This document shows, in pieces, positions 26,001-35,566 of a DNA stretch of 64,000 bases. The notes under the pieces were generated by a model. That model worked only from the letters and a program-made list of their open reading frames with translations. It had not been told where the DNA came from and did not search any database. The stretch spans positions 878,905 through 942,904 of the forward strand of contig JAIGNY010002211.1 in NCBI GenBank assembly GCA_020152595.1. Reading direction: 5' to 3'. This stretch comes from Chiridota heheva. Lineage: Eukaryota; Echinodermata; Holothuroidea; Apodida; Chiridotidae. The stretch's first letter is position 1. Every line of letters starts with the position of its first letter. The position numbers and the translations under genes are program-made.

Positions 26001-26058
26001 CGACACCCGAATCCCCGATTAGGAGCAGCTTAAATAAAAAATCGTAGGTCTTCGCCAT
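4958..26058 (-). CDS. rab8: Rab8 small GTPase, complete seven-exon coding sequence
   Basis: Rab8 is a prenylated GTPase that directs post-Golgi vesicles to the plasma membrane and cilium. Joined minus-strand exons 26058-25935, 16767-16707, 12264-12204, 11236-11159, 7124-7035, 5973-5908 and 5095-4958 give 618 bp, 205 residues plus stop; human Rab8A has 207. All junctions are GT-AG and keep frame. Visible motifs are the P-loop GDSGVGKT (15-22), switch I around T40, WDTAGQE (62-68), NKCD (121-124) and ETSAK (149-153). The C-terminus CTLL is a CaaX box ending in Leu, as expected for geranylgeranylation of Rab8; Rab10 ends differently. [14 protein letters not shown] and [11 protein letters not shown] also favour Rab8 over Rab10. 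T72 and S111, known regulatory phosphosites of Rab8A, are present. The start has A at -3 and G at +4. Assignment to Rab8 is firm; the paralogue (8A or 8B) has no meaning here. Confidence 0.96.
5096..5907 (-). other. rab8 intron 6
   Basis: AT-rich intron without a recognisable repeat or element; it has standard splice ends only. Confidence 0.7.
5908..5973 (-). CDS. rab8: rab8 coding exon 6
   Basis: Encodes residues 139-160, [20 protein letters not shown] then EE. ETSAK is the G5 guanine-binding loop. Acceptor is TTACAG, donor GTAAAT; phase 0. Confidence 0.96.
6660..6900 (+). pseudogene. LINE (non-LTR retrotransposon) 3' tail, decayed
   Basis: Reads [12 protein letters not shown], a stop, then [10 protein letters not shown], the typical C-terminal tail of a CR1/L2/Jockey-like reverse transcriptase, followed by a 3' UTR with GTGTTAGTTTGGGC. 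It lies in rab8 intron 5 in the opposite orientation to the gene. It is the uninterrupted counterpart of the copy at 17450-18245 and is related to 27427-27836. Confidence 0.75.
7035..7124 (-). CDS. rab8: rab8 coding exon 5
   Basis: Encodes residues 109-138, [18 protein letters not shown] onward to EKGEK. It contains the base-recognition motif NKCD and the S111 position. Acceptor is CATGACAG, donor GTTTGT (weaker than the others). Confidence 0.95.
7377..7830. repeat. imperfect 20-21-bp minisatellite (CATGCCATCCCACCCTGTCC)
   Basis: Variable repeats of a pyrimidine-rich unit in rab8 intron 4, about 210 bp upstream (in gene order) of exon 5's acceptor. His/Pro/Cys-rich open frames on the plus strand and Trp/Gly-rich ones on the minus strand are by-products. 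Confidence 0.8.
7930..8172. repeat. 18-bp minisatellite (CATTCACCTAACATCTCC)
   Basis: About 13 units, with CTACCATCATC variants at both sides. The unit is a multiple of three, so all frames show periodic peptides. It continues directly from the 7.4-7.8 kb array and may derive from it. Confidence 0.85.
8815..9787. mobile_element. non-autonomous hAT-like element, family A
   Basis: Starts CAGGCTTGAAAA and ends TTTCCAAGCCTG, with an inner inverted motif TCACTCGCC / GGCGAGTGA. Flanks GATGCAAG (8807-8814) and GATACAGG (9788-9795) agree at 6 of 8 positions, consistent with an aged 8-bp target duplication. No intact transposase frame. It lies in rab8 intron 4. Confidence 0.75.
10294..11075. repeat. 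interspersed repeat, copy 1 (ACTAGAATAT family)
   Basis: Shares blocks with 34065-34740 and 56565-57095: GCAATTCCAACATRCCTAGA, CCATACCCAATATAA, TTCCATTCATGGCAGAA, and an end with TGACAGACAAAC and AAAACATAACC. No coding potential. The ancestral type is uncertain (SINE or MITE). Confidence 0.75.
11159..11236 (-). CDS. rab8: rab8 coding exon 4
   Basis: Encodes residues 83-108, [16 protein letters not shown] onward to NIEE, the Rab family and Rab8 subfamily core. Acceptor is CTTACAG, donor GTAAAT. Phase 0 at both ends. Confidence 0.96.
11237..12203 (-). other. rab8 intron 3
   Basis: Ordinary AT-rich intron; no element or repeat recognised. Confidence 0.7.
12204..12264 (-). CDS. rab8: rab8 coding exon 3
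   Basis: Completes Trp62 and encodes [20 protein letters not shown], the G3 motif and switch II, including catalytic Gln67 and Thr72. Donor is ATG|GTAATA. Exon length is 61 bp, the same as exon 2. Confidence 0.96.
12440..13680. repeat. 19-bp minisatellite (CTCACCTACCCACCCTCTA)
   Basis: About 65 variable units of a C-rich pyrimidine repeat in rab8 intron 2, beginning about 175 bp from exon 3. Units differ by A/C at the CTCAACTA or CTCACCTA position and by short indels. The 180-residue Pro/Thr/Leu frame at 12815-13357 is an artefact of the repeat. Confidence 0.92.
14779..15705. mobile_element. hAT-like element, family B, truncated copy
   Basis: Begins TAGAGCTGTAAATG and is similar along its length to 52846-53861, including the shared AAAATTTATTTGACTCAWCA block. 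The right terminus with CACAGCTCTA is missing. It lies in rab8 intron 2. Confidence 0.75.
15706..16706 (-). other. rab8 intron 2, part next to exon 2
   Basis: No repeat or exon recognised. Confidence 0.6.
16707..16767 (-). CDS. rab8: rab8 coding exon 2
   Basis: Encodes the rest of Gly42, [19 protein letters not shown] and two bases of Trp62. Acceptor is a T-rich tract ending CAG; donor is GTAAGT, close to the ideal donor. Phase 1 in and phase 2 out, matching both neighbours. Confidence 0.95.
17440..18245 (+). pseudogene. LINE 3' tail split by a MITE
   Basis: Left part reads [11 protein letters not shown] then QRVV, and right part, after the insertion, the SSNSVHNF tail and a TAGTTTGGGC-type 3' UTR. 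It matches 6660-6900 except for the element at 17531-18064. Stops and frame changes show that it was already decayed. Confidence 0.75.
17531..18064. mobile_element. foldback MITE, copy 2, flanked by TTA
   Basis: AGGATTAG...CTAATCCT inverted ends with long inverted arms, flanked by TTA on both sides (17528-17530 and 18065-18067). The paralogous LINE tail at 6735-6737 has a single TTA at the same place, which is the empty site. A 3-bp TTA duplication is the hallmark of PIF/Harbinger-type transposition. No coding capacity. Confidence 0.87.
18566..19985. repeat. 29-bp minisatellite array (about 48 units)
   Basis: Unit contains CACTGCATCCCGTACCCAAT and then ACCGTATCA. Variants at CGT/CAT and ATCCC/ATTGC positions form a mixed pattern along the array. 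Because 29 is not a multiple of three, each frame cycles through all three translations, giving long open frames with an 87-bp period. These are not genes. It lies in rab8 intron 1. Confidence 0.95.
20020..20055. repeat. GGTTTGGTTTGTTGATGTTT motif, copy 1
   Basis: A core of about 26 bp (also at 51526-51551) that may be part of a conserved SINE-like central region. Only the core is recognisable. Confidence 0.4.
20272..20556 (+). mobile_element. tRNA-derived SINE with TTC tail
   Basis: The head TGGTAGCTCAGTTTGTAGAG resembles the tRNA A box; the B box region is degenerate. The body is about 210 bp and it ends in a CTTCTTCTTC microsatellite. It is not a functional tRNA. Confidence 0.65.
21509..21757. 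repeat. 15-bp minisatellite (TTTTTGTAAGGTGTA)
   Basis: About 16 units; a block of five in the left half has GGCGTA instead of GGTGTA. The unit is a multiple of three, so periodic peptides (RCIFV, YFCKV, NTPYK) appear on both strands; these are not genes. Confidence 0.93.
22309..23240 (-). pseudogene. LINE reverse transcriptase C-terminal region, decayed
   Basis: Minus-strand frames at 23195-22830 and 22578-22384 contain [21 protein letters not shown] and then [19 protein letters not shown]. These are the thumb and post-RT motifs of non-LTR retrotransposons, the last being the [10 protein letters not shown]-type zinc-knuckle region. Frameshifts separate the two parts, and no catalytic YADD core is in the window. 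It is a 5'-truncated insertion in rab8 intron 1, in the same orientation as the gene. Confidence 0.8.
23678..23856 (+). mobile_element. tRNA-derived SINE, family with CAACTGGTTATCA body
   Basis: A-box-like TGGTGTGGTGGTTAGTGC, B-box-like GGGTTTGTATCCC, body motif CACAACTGGTTATCA and a TGCTA tandem tail. The body motif is shared with the copy at 62556-62755, so both belong to one family. Confidence 0.75.
25073..25447 (-). other. uncharacterised 124-codon open frame in rab8 intron 1
   Basis: Non-repetitive frame with mixed composition (basic and aromatic residues, segment [20 protein letters not shown]). Another short frame with [11 protein letters not shown] lies at 24919-24731 on the same strand. 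I recognise no family. It could be a decayed transposon or retrocopy fragment, or chance. Confidence 0.2.
25935..26058 (-). CDS. rab8: rab8 coding exon 1
   Basis: Encodes residues 1-41 plus the first base of codon 42: start [15 protein letters not shown], the P-loop and the switch I lead-in. Donor is G|GTGAGA. The preceding intron-free upstream sequence shows no obvious TATA box, so the 5' UTR and promoter are not defined. Confidence 0.95.
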
Positions 26059-27426
26059 TATTTTACAAGCTTTCTGTTAAGTGAAAATCATTGCTGCTGC
26101 TCCCTCTGTCAGTGGCATTCAGGAAGTCGTCGCTCAACCAATACAGAATGTTAGTCACCTGTGACTGCGCTGCATACTGGCATATTGCGCATAGGCCTGT
26201 ATGCACTGTGATGTTCATTCTGAGATCTGTGTATTGCATGCGATGATGACTATATCAGCTTGCACGGGGTGTGAACCGATTTTGATCAATAGGACCCGGC
26301 ATTGCAACGTCACATTTTATTTAATTGGTAATCCCATAAGGCAAACTTACTTTTAATCGATTTTAAACAGGGCCTTTTCCTGGGTAAATCAGAGAATTGC
26401 TACCCAAGTCTAAAATAGCAACTACCTGGGTGGACCCTAAGGTACATCACGTACTTCAGTGGAGCCGGCAGGAAATGAGGAGGGGGTGGAGACCCCCATG
26501 CACAGGTAACCCCCGTGTTAAAAAATGTCAAAAATTTAAAATGGTTGGAGTGTGTATTGACATGATTTCTAAACAATTTCCAAAACCACAAAAACTTTGA
26601 ACGCAGGGTTTCCTGGGGTTCTGCCCTTCTCCCAGTCACCGGACCTTGGGCCCCAGCAAGTGCCCTTAAGAAGGCCCCTGAGCCCCACGCTGTTGTGGCG
26701 CACGTCATAGGTGGTACATACTTACCTCTGCATACAATTTTACCCCCCCCCCACCCCCCCAAAAATGAAAATAATGAATATCTTCTGGCGGCGTCACTGC
26801 TTGCCAGGATGGAGCAAGGAGGATTTTGTGTGGTGACTGTATCGAGGGGAGGGTAGTGTAAAAAGAGTAATATGTAGACTCACCTTTGATGATACACCAT
26901 GTAAGGAGTTACTTTTTTCAAAGTGGTAAAGAAGGGTGTCATATTAAGGGGCAAACCGCCCCTACAATAAGGCAACATCCCTATACCAGAGAAGGCTCTC
27001 TTTACCGGGGAAGGCTCCAGGGGTGACACCCCTACCAGGAGAAATTCCCATGCCAAGGGAATATCTCCCTATACCAGGAGCATTGAGTTATGTGGCAAAT
27101 CCCTAAAGAAGTATCGGAACAATTACTGAAAGTCCATACGCACCCCCTCACCCCCTCACTCTCCTCCTCACCCACCCATATGCAAGCCAAAAATATGTAT
27201 ACTTTACGCCACTGATAGTGAAGAAACGGTATTATGTTATCAAAATGCCTGCAGGTCTCCTTCTCAAGCAGAGGGGAAGGGGGAGTTCCGTTAAAACTTT
27301 AACAGAAAGGTTCACAATCATAAATTTAGGGAAAATTCTTCAAATCAAGCGGCTGGCAATGCCAGGCTGAATTTGGTTTAGAAGTGGATGAATTCCGAGT
27401 TTTCACCCTGCTCTTTTCGAGAAGCG
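26059..27426. other. rab8 upstream flank
   Basis: Contains the rab8 promoter by position, but no TATA box, initiator or element can be called. A run of C-rich imperfect repeats (CCCTATACCAG, CCCCTACCAGGAG) lies at about 26980-27090. Confidence 0.4.
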
Positions 27427-27836
27427 ATTATTAACATAACATAGCAATTAGATTACGGGTTAAGAAACGTTAGTCACCACATAAAAGGCCCAGACTAACA
27501 CCACCAACACCACCACAAAAACAAAAAAAATCAAAGACGCCCTGAGTTAGTAAAGAACTTATCAATGTTGACTTTGAAATTGTGAACAGAACTGGAGCTA
27601 ACTACCCACTCAGGCAAACCATTCCACTCATTATCAACTCTGCAAAAAGCTAAAAGGCCGAATATCTATCCGTAAGAACTCAAACTGTTACCACGTGTCA
27701 CATGAGGATTAGCTGAAACATGCAAGACATAACAGGAAGTCAAAGCATCACTACCAGATGGGAACTTAAAAACCTGAATCATATCGCCACGTACTCTTCT
27801 CAACTCGAGCGTTGTCAAACCAAGAATTCGCAACCT
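27427..27836 (-). pseudogene. LINE reverse transcriptase C-terminal fragment and 3' UTR
   Basis: Reads RLRILGLTTLELRRVRGDM and later NEWNGLPEWVVSSSSVHNF, ending in a TGA at 27531-27533 and a 3' UTR. These are standard C-terminal blocks of non-LTR retrotransposon ORF2. A frame change near the middle leaves a premature stop after SSYG. It is the longest of three copies of the same tail in the window. Confidence 0.85.
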
Positions 27837-28285
27837 ATTTATAGGTAGGGAGTGAACAGCGTAGGGAGTGAGCAGCGTACCTTACACCGTCGGGAACGCC
27901 ATTATCGTCACTATCCGATTGAGGGTGGGCGCCACCCTGCCATTGTCCACTTTTCCCAAAGGTTGGATGTGGAGAAGGCATAGTCGCCGGAAGTAAGCGA
28001 CTAGGACCCCCTCCCCCTCCCTTCCGTCCCCCCCCCCTCCACCCCAAGAAAAAATTCGGAAGTGGGTATTTGGTCCTCCAACTTTGAACTTACAAATGTA
28101 TCATTTAGACACATGATATTTTTGTTGAAGAAGAAAATCTCATTTTTAAAACATATTCATTCATTCGAGTCATTCAGAACTGATAACTATAGACCAACAA
28201 ACATGACAAACATACATGGCACAAATCAAAAAGGGTTTTGCAAGAAAAATAACGATTTAATTGCCGCAGAAATCATCGAAGAATA

Positions 28286-28692
28286 CCTCAGGCAGCAATA
28301 CCTCAGGCAGCAATACCTCAGGCAGCAATACCTCAGGCAGCAATACCTCAGGCAGCAATACCTCAGGCAGCAATACCTCAGGCAGCAATACCTCAGGCAG
28401 CAATACCTCAGGCAGCAATACTCAGGCAGCAATACCTCAGGCAGCAATACCTCAGGCAGCAATACCTCAGGCAGTAATACCTCAGGCAGCAATACTTCAG
28501 GCAGCAATACCTCAGGCAGCAATACCTCAGGCAGCAATACCTCAGGCAGCAATACCCCAGACAGCAATACCTCAGGCAGCAATACCTCAGGCAGCAATAC
28601 CTCAGGCAGCAATACCTCAGGCAGCAATACCTCAGGCAGCAATACCTCAGGCAGCAATACCTCAGGCAGCAATACCTCAGGCAGCAATACCT
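28286..28692. repeat. 15-bp minisatellite (CAATACCTCAGGCAG)
   Basis: About 27 units, very uniform, with a 1-bp deletion near 28420 that changes the reading phase (LRQQY to SGSNT). High uniformity suggests recent expansion. Coding is not supported: splice context, start context and frame conservation are all lacking. Confidence 0.95.
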
Positions 28693-28814
28693 GCATGTTT
28701 TGGATCCACTTTTTGCTTAGTTAGATCCACGCATATAAAGATAGTATACCATCGGATTATTACAGCAGCCAAGGGCGGTGCCGTAAGGCCCGTTACTATC
28801 CAGATACGGCGCTA

Positions 28815-28984
28815 CTACAATCTTGGACACAATTAGTTGTTGCGTTTTTAAGCCCCTTGTCACGCTTGTACCCCGCCTTAATGATGTAGTTGATGAGAAT
28901 CCTACCAAGACACTTTCGTTTCAAGCACCATTGAAATGGGGTACAAGGGGAAAAGTGCGACAACAATTTTGTCCAAGATTGTAG
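28815..28984. mobile_element. TA-flanked foldback MITE
   Basis: Inverted ends CTACAATCTTGGACA and TGTCCAAGATTGTAG, with inverted similarity continuing for about 60 bp on each arm. TA lies immediately outside each end (28813-28814, 28985-28986), as for Tc1/mariner-type insertions. Confidence 0.75.
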
Positions 28985-29104
28985 TACAGCAACTTTATGG
29001 AAATAACGCCGACATCATGGTACCCGGACCTTCAACGACAGACACACAGATTGCCACCATTCCTTACAGCCTGTTGCTGTTATATTAGCACAGGATGGAT
29101 CAGC

Positions 29105-30130
29105 ACCAGGGGCGTAGGAAATGTAGAAGTTGAAGTTGGGGTATTAGAAGACCCAACAAAATTCCAGGTTACAACTTAAGCGGGAAAATTGCACTGGTAT
29201 TCTGGTAAATGAAGTTTCTGTCAGTGTTCAAGTTGCTGGTAATCAGGAAATCTCCAATTTTCGGGAAATATTCTTCAATTTCCGGGAAATTTTCCTTCAT
29301 TTTGGGGAAATTATCTTCACTTCCGGGCAATTTTCCTGAATTTTCTATACCTTTTCGGGAAATTCCTTTCCATTTTGGGCATTTTTAATTTATTTTCGGA
29401 ATATTTTTTTAGTTCATATTTGCTCATTTTCTGGATTTTTTTGGCTTGTATATACTCGGGCAGTTTTTTCGATTTCCGAAAATTTGTGCCAAATTTCGGG
29501 ATATTTAGTCAATTTTCGGGAAATTTTTTGATAAATAGCTTCAATTTTCTTCATTTTCGGGAAATTTTCTTCTATTTTGGGCTATTTTTTTCGATTTTCT
29601 GAAAATTTCTTTAATTTCTTTCATTTTTGGGCAATTGTCTTCGATTTTCGGATATTTATTTTACACAACAGAAAATTCAGAATGTTGGATAGTTTTGGTA
29701 ATCCTGATGAAGGCGATCGGTCTTTTAGACTTCAGTTGTATAGCCAGCCATCTTGGGAAAACAAATTACAAAATTTCCGAAAACCAAATTTTCAATTTGC
29801 CTATTTAGCAATTTAGAGTTAGCAAATTTACGACTTATTTATTAAAATGTCTGAAGTTTTTCCTCAAAATATTCCAATTTTTCCTCAAAATGTCAGATTT
29901 TTCATCAAAATAGGCCTAGAATTTTTCCACAAAAATTAGAGTTTTTCCTCAAAGTATCAGAAGTTTCCCTCAAGATATCAGAATTCTCCCTCGAAATATC
30001 AAAAATTTCCATCAACATCTAATTTTTTCTCAAAATAACAGAATTTTTCCTCGAAGTATCCGACTTTTTCCTCAAAATATCAAAAGTTTTTAATCAAGAA
30101 TAATCAAGTTTTTCCGCAAAATCATCCGAT
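29105..30130. repeat. degenerate GGGAAATTTTC-type repeat cluster 1
   Basis: Begins with a CAGGGGCGTAGGAA motif (the terminus seen in hAT-like elements), followed by many diverged units of about 20 bp such as TTTTCGGGAAATTTTCTTCA. From about 29850 there are related TTTTTCCTCAAAATATC units. No matching right terminus was found. Confidence 0.65.
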
Positions 30131-32220
30131 CCGAGAATCACTAAATTATCTAAATCAATCCTTGTCTCGCTTCCTTATAAAATTTCTTTCGATGCCTTAC
30201 AACTCGAGTCTTTATTAAACATTAAGCAAATTTTCTAAATGTTAACTAACTGACCAATCATGCCAATTAATGTTGACTAATTCCGCCTCGATTCTCTGTC
30301 AGTCTGCAAAACGGTTCAATAAAACAAATCTGCTGCACATTATTTTAAAGCTTCTTTCTCTTTGGTGATATCTTTATATTGTTCCGTCCAGTGTGAGTAT
30401 CGATGAAAGAACATAAAGAATCTAACGCAAGGCCCACTGAAAAGGAGAGACGGAATGCACAGTATTAATAAAGCTTCTGAAGTATATTGTAAACTCGTTT
30501 ATACACTACTCTGACTATAACTATAACTTTCTCTTGCTATGAACTGACAGACTCAATCTAACCGATTTCAACCGTTTCTGACCTCTATCTGATTCTTTTT
30601 CATTAACAATTTCCTACTTTATTTAAATAATTCAAATATAAAAGGACCTTCTAGTTTAAATACAACAAGAAGCACGTCATACTGTCATAAGACTTCATGA
30701 AAAAATCATCTCGCTCATGATTTGCAAATTCTACATCTAGGAACACCCCCAACCAAGACAATGACTAAACTGCTAAACGCCCTCAATACAAAATCGAGGA
30801 AGGCGATGAACGTTATCCAATGTCCACAGATGATAGAGCAAAAGGTCTAGCCTCTTATAAATGTGCAAACCGTAGCCAATTGAAAGTGATATATCAGATA
30901 TTCCATAAAGACTTATACGTAAATAATGATACAGAAAGTTCATGAGAAATGATGCTGTGATCTCATCGTAACAATATGCTGTCATAATTTCTCAGTGGAT
31001 GGTGCACGAAAGGAACCTCCAGTTCGACGTTTTTTTATTTCAAAAATAAGGAAAAATTATTTGAGATATTAAGACCCTACATGCATGACATGTACACCTG
31101 AAAATAGAAGGAAGTAGCGCGGAGCATAAGAAACCTACTTACGGAGTACATATATGATGCCCGGGATGTGATATTTATGATCAAAAACAAGTCTGCAGTA
31201 TGGTGTTTATCTGTTTATGGAAACATATAGTCTATTTTATGCAGTCATATCATGCATAGGTAGCCTGCATGGTAAGCTATTCGTAAGTACTCAAATTTTA
31301 ATTTGTGAAGTGGTCTCGACAAGCGGCACAGATACCTTAAATTATTATCATGGAATTTAATCAGTAATTAATTAATTCAGCAAAATAAGTTTGCGTATTA
31401 TCTTGTGAATTGCTCTCTGTAACAGGACTCAGAAAAAAGCCAAAATGTTATTCCTCATTCCGCAGCAAAAATAGCATAACGGCAAAATGTCATTATGTGG
31501 CATTAGGATGCATGTAGCATGAGTTTAGTCGTTTAGTCAGCTTAACTTGCATAATTCATGAAAAAGTTAAATCGTTTTTAAGCATTTTCTCAAGACAATA
31601 AGAAGGAAATGATTATACTGTTGTATAGTAACCTGCAAAATGTGTTTGTGTTTTTGTCACATTTTCTTCAATTGTATAGGTTTCTTTTGTCTTAATATCA
31701 TCAAAGTTAGGACCATATGTCCGCGAAAGAGTGAATGGACATTCGATATTGGGGGTGTTGGCCAACATGTGTTTCTCCCATGGTCTGATTGGGGGCTGTG
31801 TAGCTGAGTTTTCATAGCTGTTCCGCCGACAGCATAAAAATGTCCCAAACATTTTATTCTTCCATAAGCAGATAAGCTTGGTAATAAGAGAAACATTATC
31901 ACGAATAATTGATACAGTGGTCATACTTTCAACACAACACTATCCGACTATAACGCATGCACCCCTTCTCAAGACTACATATTCAACAGAACAATTTGAT
32001 ATATTGAGCCTTATAAAACACTTGAAATTATGCATTGCCCCCTGCCTGCGTGCATGCACCCCACGAGCGTAATCAACTCGTGACATGAAGTTATGAAAAT
32101 AAAAGACAATGCGGTTAAACATTCTTACCAATAAATGTCTGGTTATGAATATCAAAATATATCATTTGCAACTTGCATTTCATCAAGATAGATACACGCC
32201 TTTGAAATACTGTGAATTAC
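30131..32220. other. intergenic, nothing recognised
   Basis: AT-rich sequence with no exon, RNA or element that I can support. Confidence 0.5.
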
Positions 32221-32309
32221 AGCACTATAGGGGAGCAAAACCTTTCAAAATTCCAAAACCACTCCCCCTTCTCCTCCTTCCCGCCCCTCCTCCCTCGCTA
32301 TTTTAGGGG

Positions 32310-32545
32310 AAAGTTGGGTATTTGGGGTGAAAATGGAACAATTTTGAACAAAATGTCAGATATTTTAAGCAAATACTTAAGAAATTTTAGAGAAAATGTG
32401 GGATATTTTAAAATTAACTGATTTTGTGGGATATTCGGATAAGATGATAAGTCGGATATTCTGAGTAAAAACTTCATACATTTTGAGAATTTTTTTTGAT
32501 ATTTTGAGGAAGAAATCTGATATTTTGAGGGAAAATGAGAAATTT
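32310..32545. repeat. GGGAAATTTTC-type repeat cluster 2
   Basis: Diverged units of about 25 bp such as GGATATTTTAAAATT and TGATATTTTGAGGAA; similar in build to the cluster at 29.9-30.1 kb but reverse oriented. Confidence 0.5.
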
Positions 32546-32820
32546 GGCAACTCTACTGAGACCTAATCTAGAAAGTATATCTTCGCAAATTTTGTGATCC
32601 TTTTCCCATGGCCAGATGGCTGGTACAACTGTACAAGTGAACTATAAGAGACTAAGACTGATTGCTTTCATCAGGATTACTAAAAAATATACCAAGTATC
32701 TATTTTGCAAATTAGATTCTGGACAGACAATAAACAAAGGAACTTAGATTTATGAAAGGGTAGTAATTCATAACAATATAACAGATTTATTTAATAAAAA
32801 TTTACAGTTTTGTAGAGTCA

Positions 32821-33105
<285 letters not shown>

Positions 33106-33344
33106 CAAAATTAATCAAATATGACATTTTAACAGCATAAGCATGTGCACACTATCTAACGACATAAGCATGCCACATAAGAAGCAAAATTGCATGCACC
33201 TGTAAAGATATGAAAAGTTTAAGATTTTTGCATTATGCCTCGCCCACAATTCATATCAGTGATTTTGAACATTTATGTAAGATGCATGGGCATCTACATT
33301 CTACACCAAACCATGCCAAACAAGATGCAAAACAAATATATGGA

Positions 33345-33832
33345 TGGGACGGATCTAGAGGGGGTCAAGGGTTAGACCCCCCAAAAAAAAAAAAAAAAAA
33401 AAAAATCCCAACAATTTTTATTACTCCAATAATAACCAGAACCCCCTCCTTGTAACTTTCCTTCAATTTTCGGGAAATTTCATAGAACTCTCTTTTTAAT
33501 CTTTGGGAAATATTCTTCATTCTCGGGCAATTTTTCGGAAAATTCCATTCATTTTGGGGCAGTTTTTCGATCTTCGGTAAATTTTCGGAAAATTTTATTC
33601 AATGTTTGGGTAATCACTTTTAATATTTGAGAAATTTCTTTCATTCTCGTGTAACTTTCGAAAAATTTCCTTCATATTGGGGTAATTTTCTTCGATTTTT
33701 AAAAAATGTTCATCAATTTTAGGAAAATATCTTTTAATGTTTGGGATATTTCTTTCAATGTTTAGGAATTTTTAAATATTTTTTTGCAATTTTTCTTCAA
33801 TTTCATTTATTTTAGGGCAAGATCCGCCCCTG
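33345..33832. mobile_element. possible hAT-like element filled with GGGAAATTTTC repeats
   Basis: Left end ATGGGACGGATCTAGAGGGG and right end AAGATCCGCCCCTG are imperfect inverted partners. The inside is a poly(A) tract then about 350 bp of TTTTCGGGAAATTTC-like units. A target duplication is not convincing. Confidence 0.5.
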
Positions 33833-34064
33833 TTTGGTTATCAAAATATAAGCATTTAAAGAATTTAACATTTTTGCCCGCCTACTCATTAATATGCATG
33901 ATATCGATACTATAAACAATGATCCATACATGTGCCAAATATGACATGGCATAGATCTGTAGATGTACTGTTCAGGAGATATCGTGTTTACAAGCAAAGC
34001 GTCACAGACATGCACACACATAATACATACACCTGTATACTGCATGTGCAGACGACTGCAAAAA

Positions 34065-34740
34065 CTGAAAGAACTAGAATATTAGCACCCTCTAGACCGC
34101 ATACCTCCGCCCTTGTTACAATTCCAACATGCCTAGAATAATTTTAGAGTTCAATTGATCCACATACCCAATATAATCTACCTTAGAAAACCTAGGCCCA
34201 CCGAGATTCATTCCCAAATTTGCAAGGCTGTAAACACTTGAAGATTAACTTCTGACTCGATTTCTTTTAAGGCCATACCATTGTTTTTTGGTTTTATTCA
34301 CGAGAAGCATAATTATTTGAGCTCTATTCAGCCAGGATTCACATTCCATCATTTTCCATTCATGGCAGAAACCAATTGTATCATTCTAATCCATTCCACA
34401 GAACACTTGAATATCTCTGCATAAAATTGGTTGTTTGGATCTTTATTCAGAGCACAAAGTCATTGTTCAGCACATTCCATTGAAAAGTTTAAACTTAGTC
34501 TTGACAGATCCCATCCTAAAACATCCCCACCCCTTAATTTCTGCCCTTAGCACTTCTTCATGAAAGAGTAGCAAAACCACACACCAAATTTAATCCAACT
34601 CCAATCATCAGTTCTTGAGATATCTTAATGACAGACAAAATCAGCTTAAAATATCCTCACCCCTCCATTTTCACCCTTTCCCCCCTCCCAAGTCCTCCTC
34701 TTCGTGTTGGGGAACTTAAGTATATCCTAGTGAAAACGGA
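34065..34740. repeat. interspersed repeat, copy 2 (ACTAGAATAT family)
   Basis: Same block order as 10294-11075 and 56565-57095, with 20-25 percent apparent divergence by eye. A GCCTACTCATTAATATGCAT unit of the family at 44 kb lies just to its left (33880). Confidence 0.75.
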
Positions 34741-34766
34741 AGGTTTGAAAATAATACATTTAGTTT

Positions 34767-35566
34767 CAAGGGCGTAGGAAGCGGGGGCTGGGGGGGGGGA
34801 ACTTAGCCCCCCGTCAAGATTTAGGCGGGGGATAAACTATGCTTTAGCCCAGCCCCCCCCCCCCTCCCCTCACCCTCGCTCTCCTTCCACCACCACTTCT
34901 CATATACAAAAAAGCCCTTGTAAGACTTATTTATACCCACTATAAATAATACAGATTTATAAGATATTGTCATATGTTCTAATTTCTTCGATTATGTTGA
35001 TAAGTTGGTAATGTAATTTCGATGGAGACTTTATTACTTCTTAGCACTCTCATAATCATGTTGAGCTGATCGAAGCTGTATTAAACACAACATTTGCGTG
35101 CTACCGCAGACTCTGAGTGCGGGCAGCATCATTTTTTTTCCTCCCCAGGAGTGTTTAGGGCAATTTGCGTTTACTCTGTTGAAAATTAGATAGTGATTTA
35201 GAAGGATTTTCAACTGATATCAATGCAAATTGTCCTAAACATTCCTCAGGGAAAAAAATACGCGTTCGGGCATCTGTGACACCTCATGTGTTTGTACTGT
35301 TGTACGTACATAACAAATGATACGTACCGTTGTACGTACACGCATGTCTACTGCCGGCAAGTCTGTTAGAGTTCAAAAAGAAAATAACAAGAATGTCACT
35401 TGTGCATTCTTCTTTGGAAAAAAAAGAGAAAAAAATGCCCAAAGCGCCAAACATGCCCAAGAAGCCATGCCAAAAACGAGGTTTCTGGGTGGGGATGGGG
35501 GTCGAAGTCCTTGGAGAAATAAAGCTTCAGCCCCCTCCCCAAGAAAAAATTGTTCCTACGCCACTG
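34767..35566. mobile_element. non-autonomous hAT-like element, family C (CAGTGGCGTAGGAA)
   Basis: Left end CAAGGGCGTAGGAA and right end TTCCTACGCCACTG are inverted repeats. Flanks TTTAGTTT (34759-34766) and TTTAGTTA (35567-35574) agree at 7 of 8 positions. Length is 800 bp with no intact transposase. Confidence 0.83.

Noticed and set aside
4958-26058. Rab10 or Rab13 identity
   Set aside because: The [20 protein letters not shown] and CTLL features fit Rab8; Rab10 ends in CC and differs in these segments.
28062-28836. 220- and 191-codon frames with [10 protein letters not shown] and PQAAI repeats
   Set aside because: Products of the 15-bp array; a phase-changing deletion inside argues against coding.
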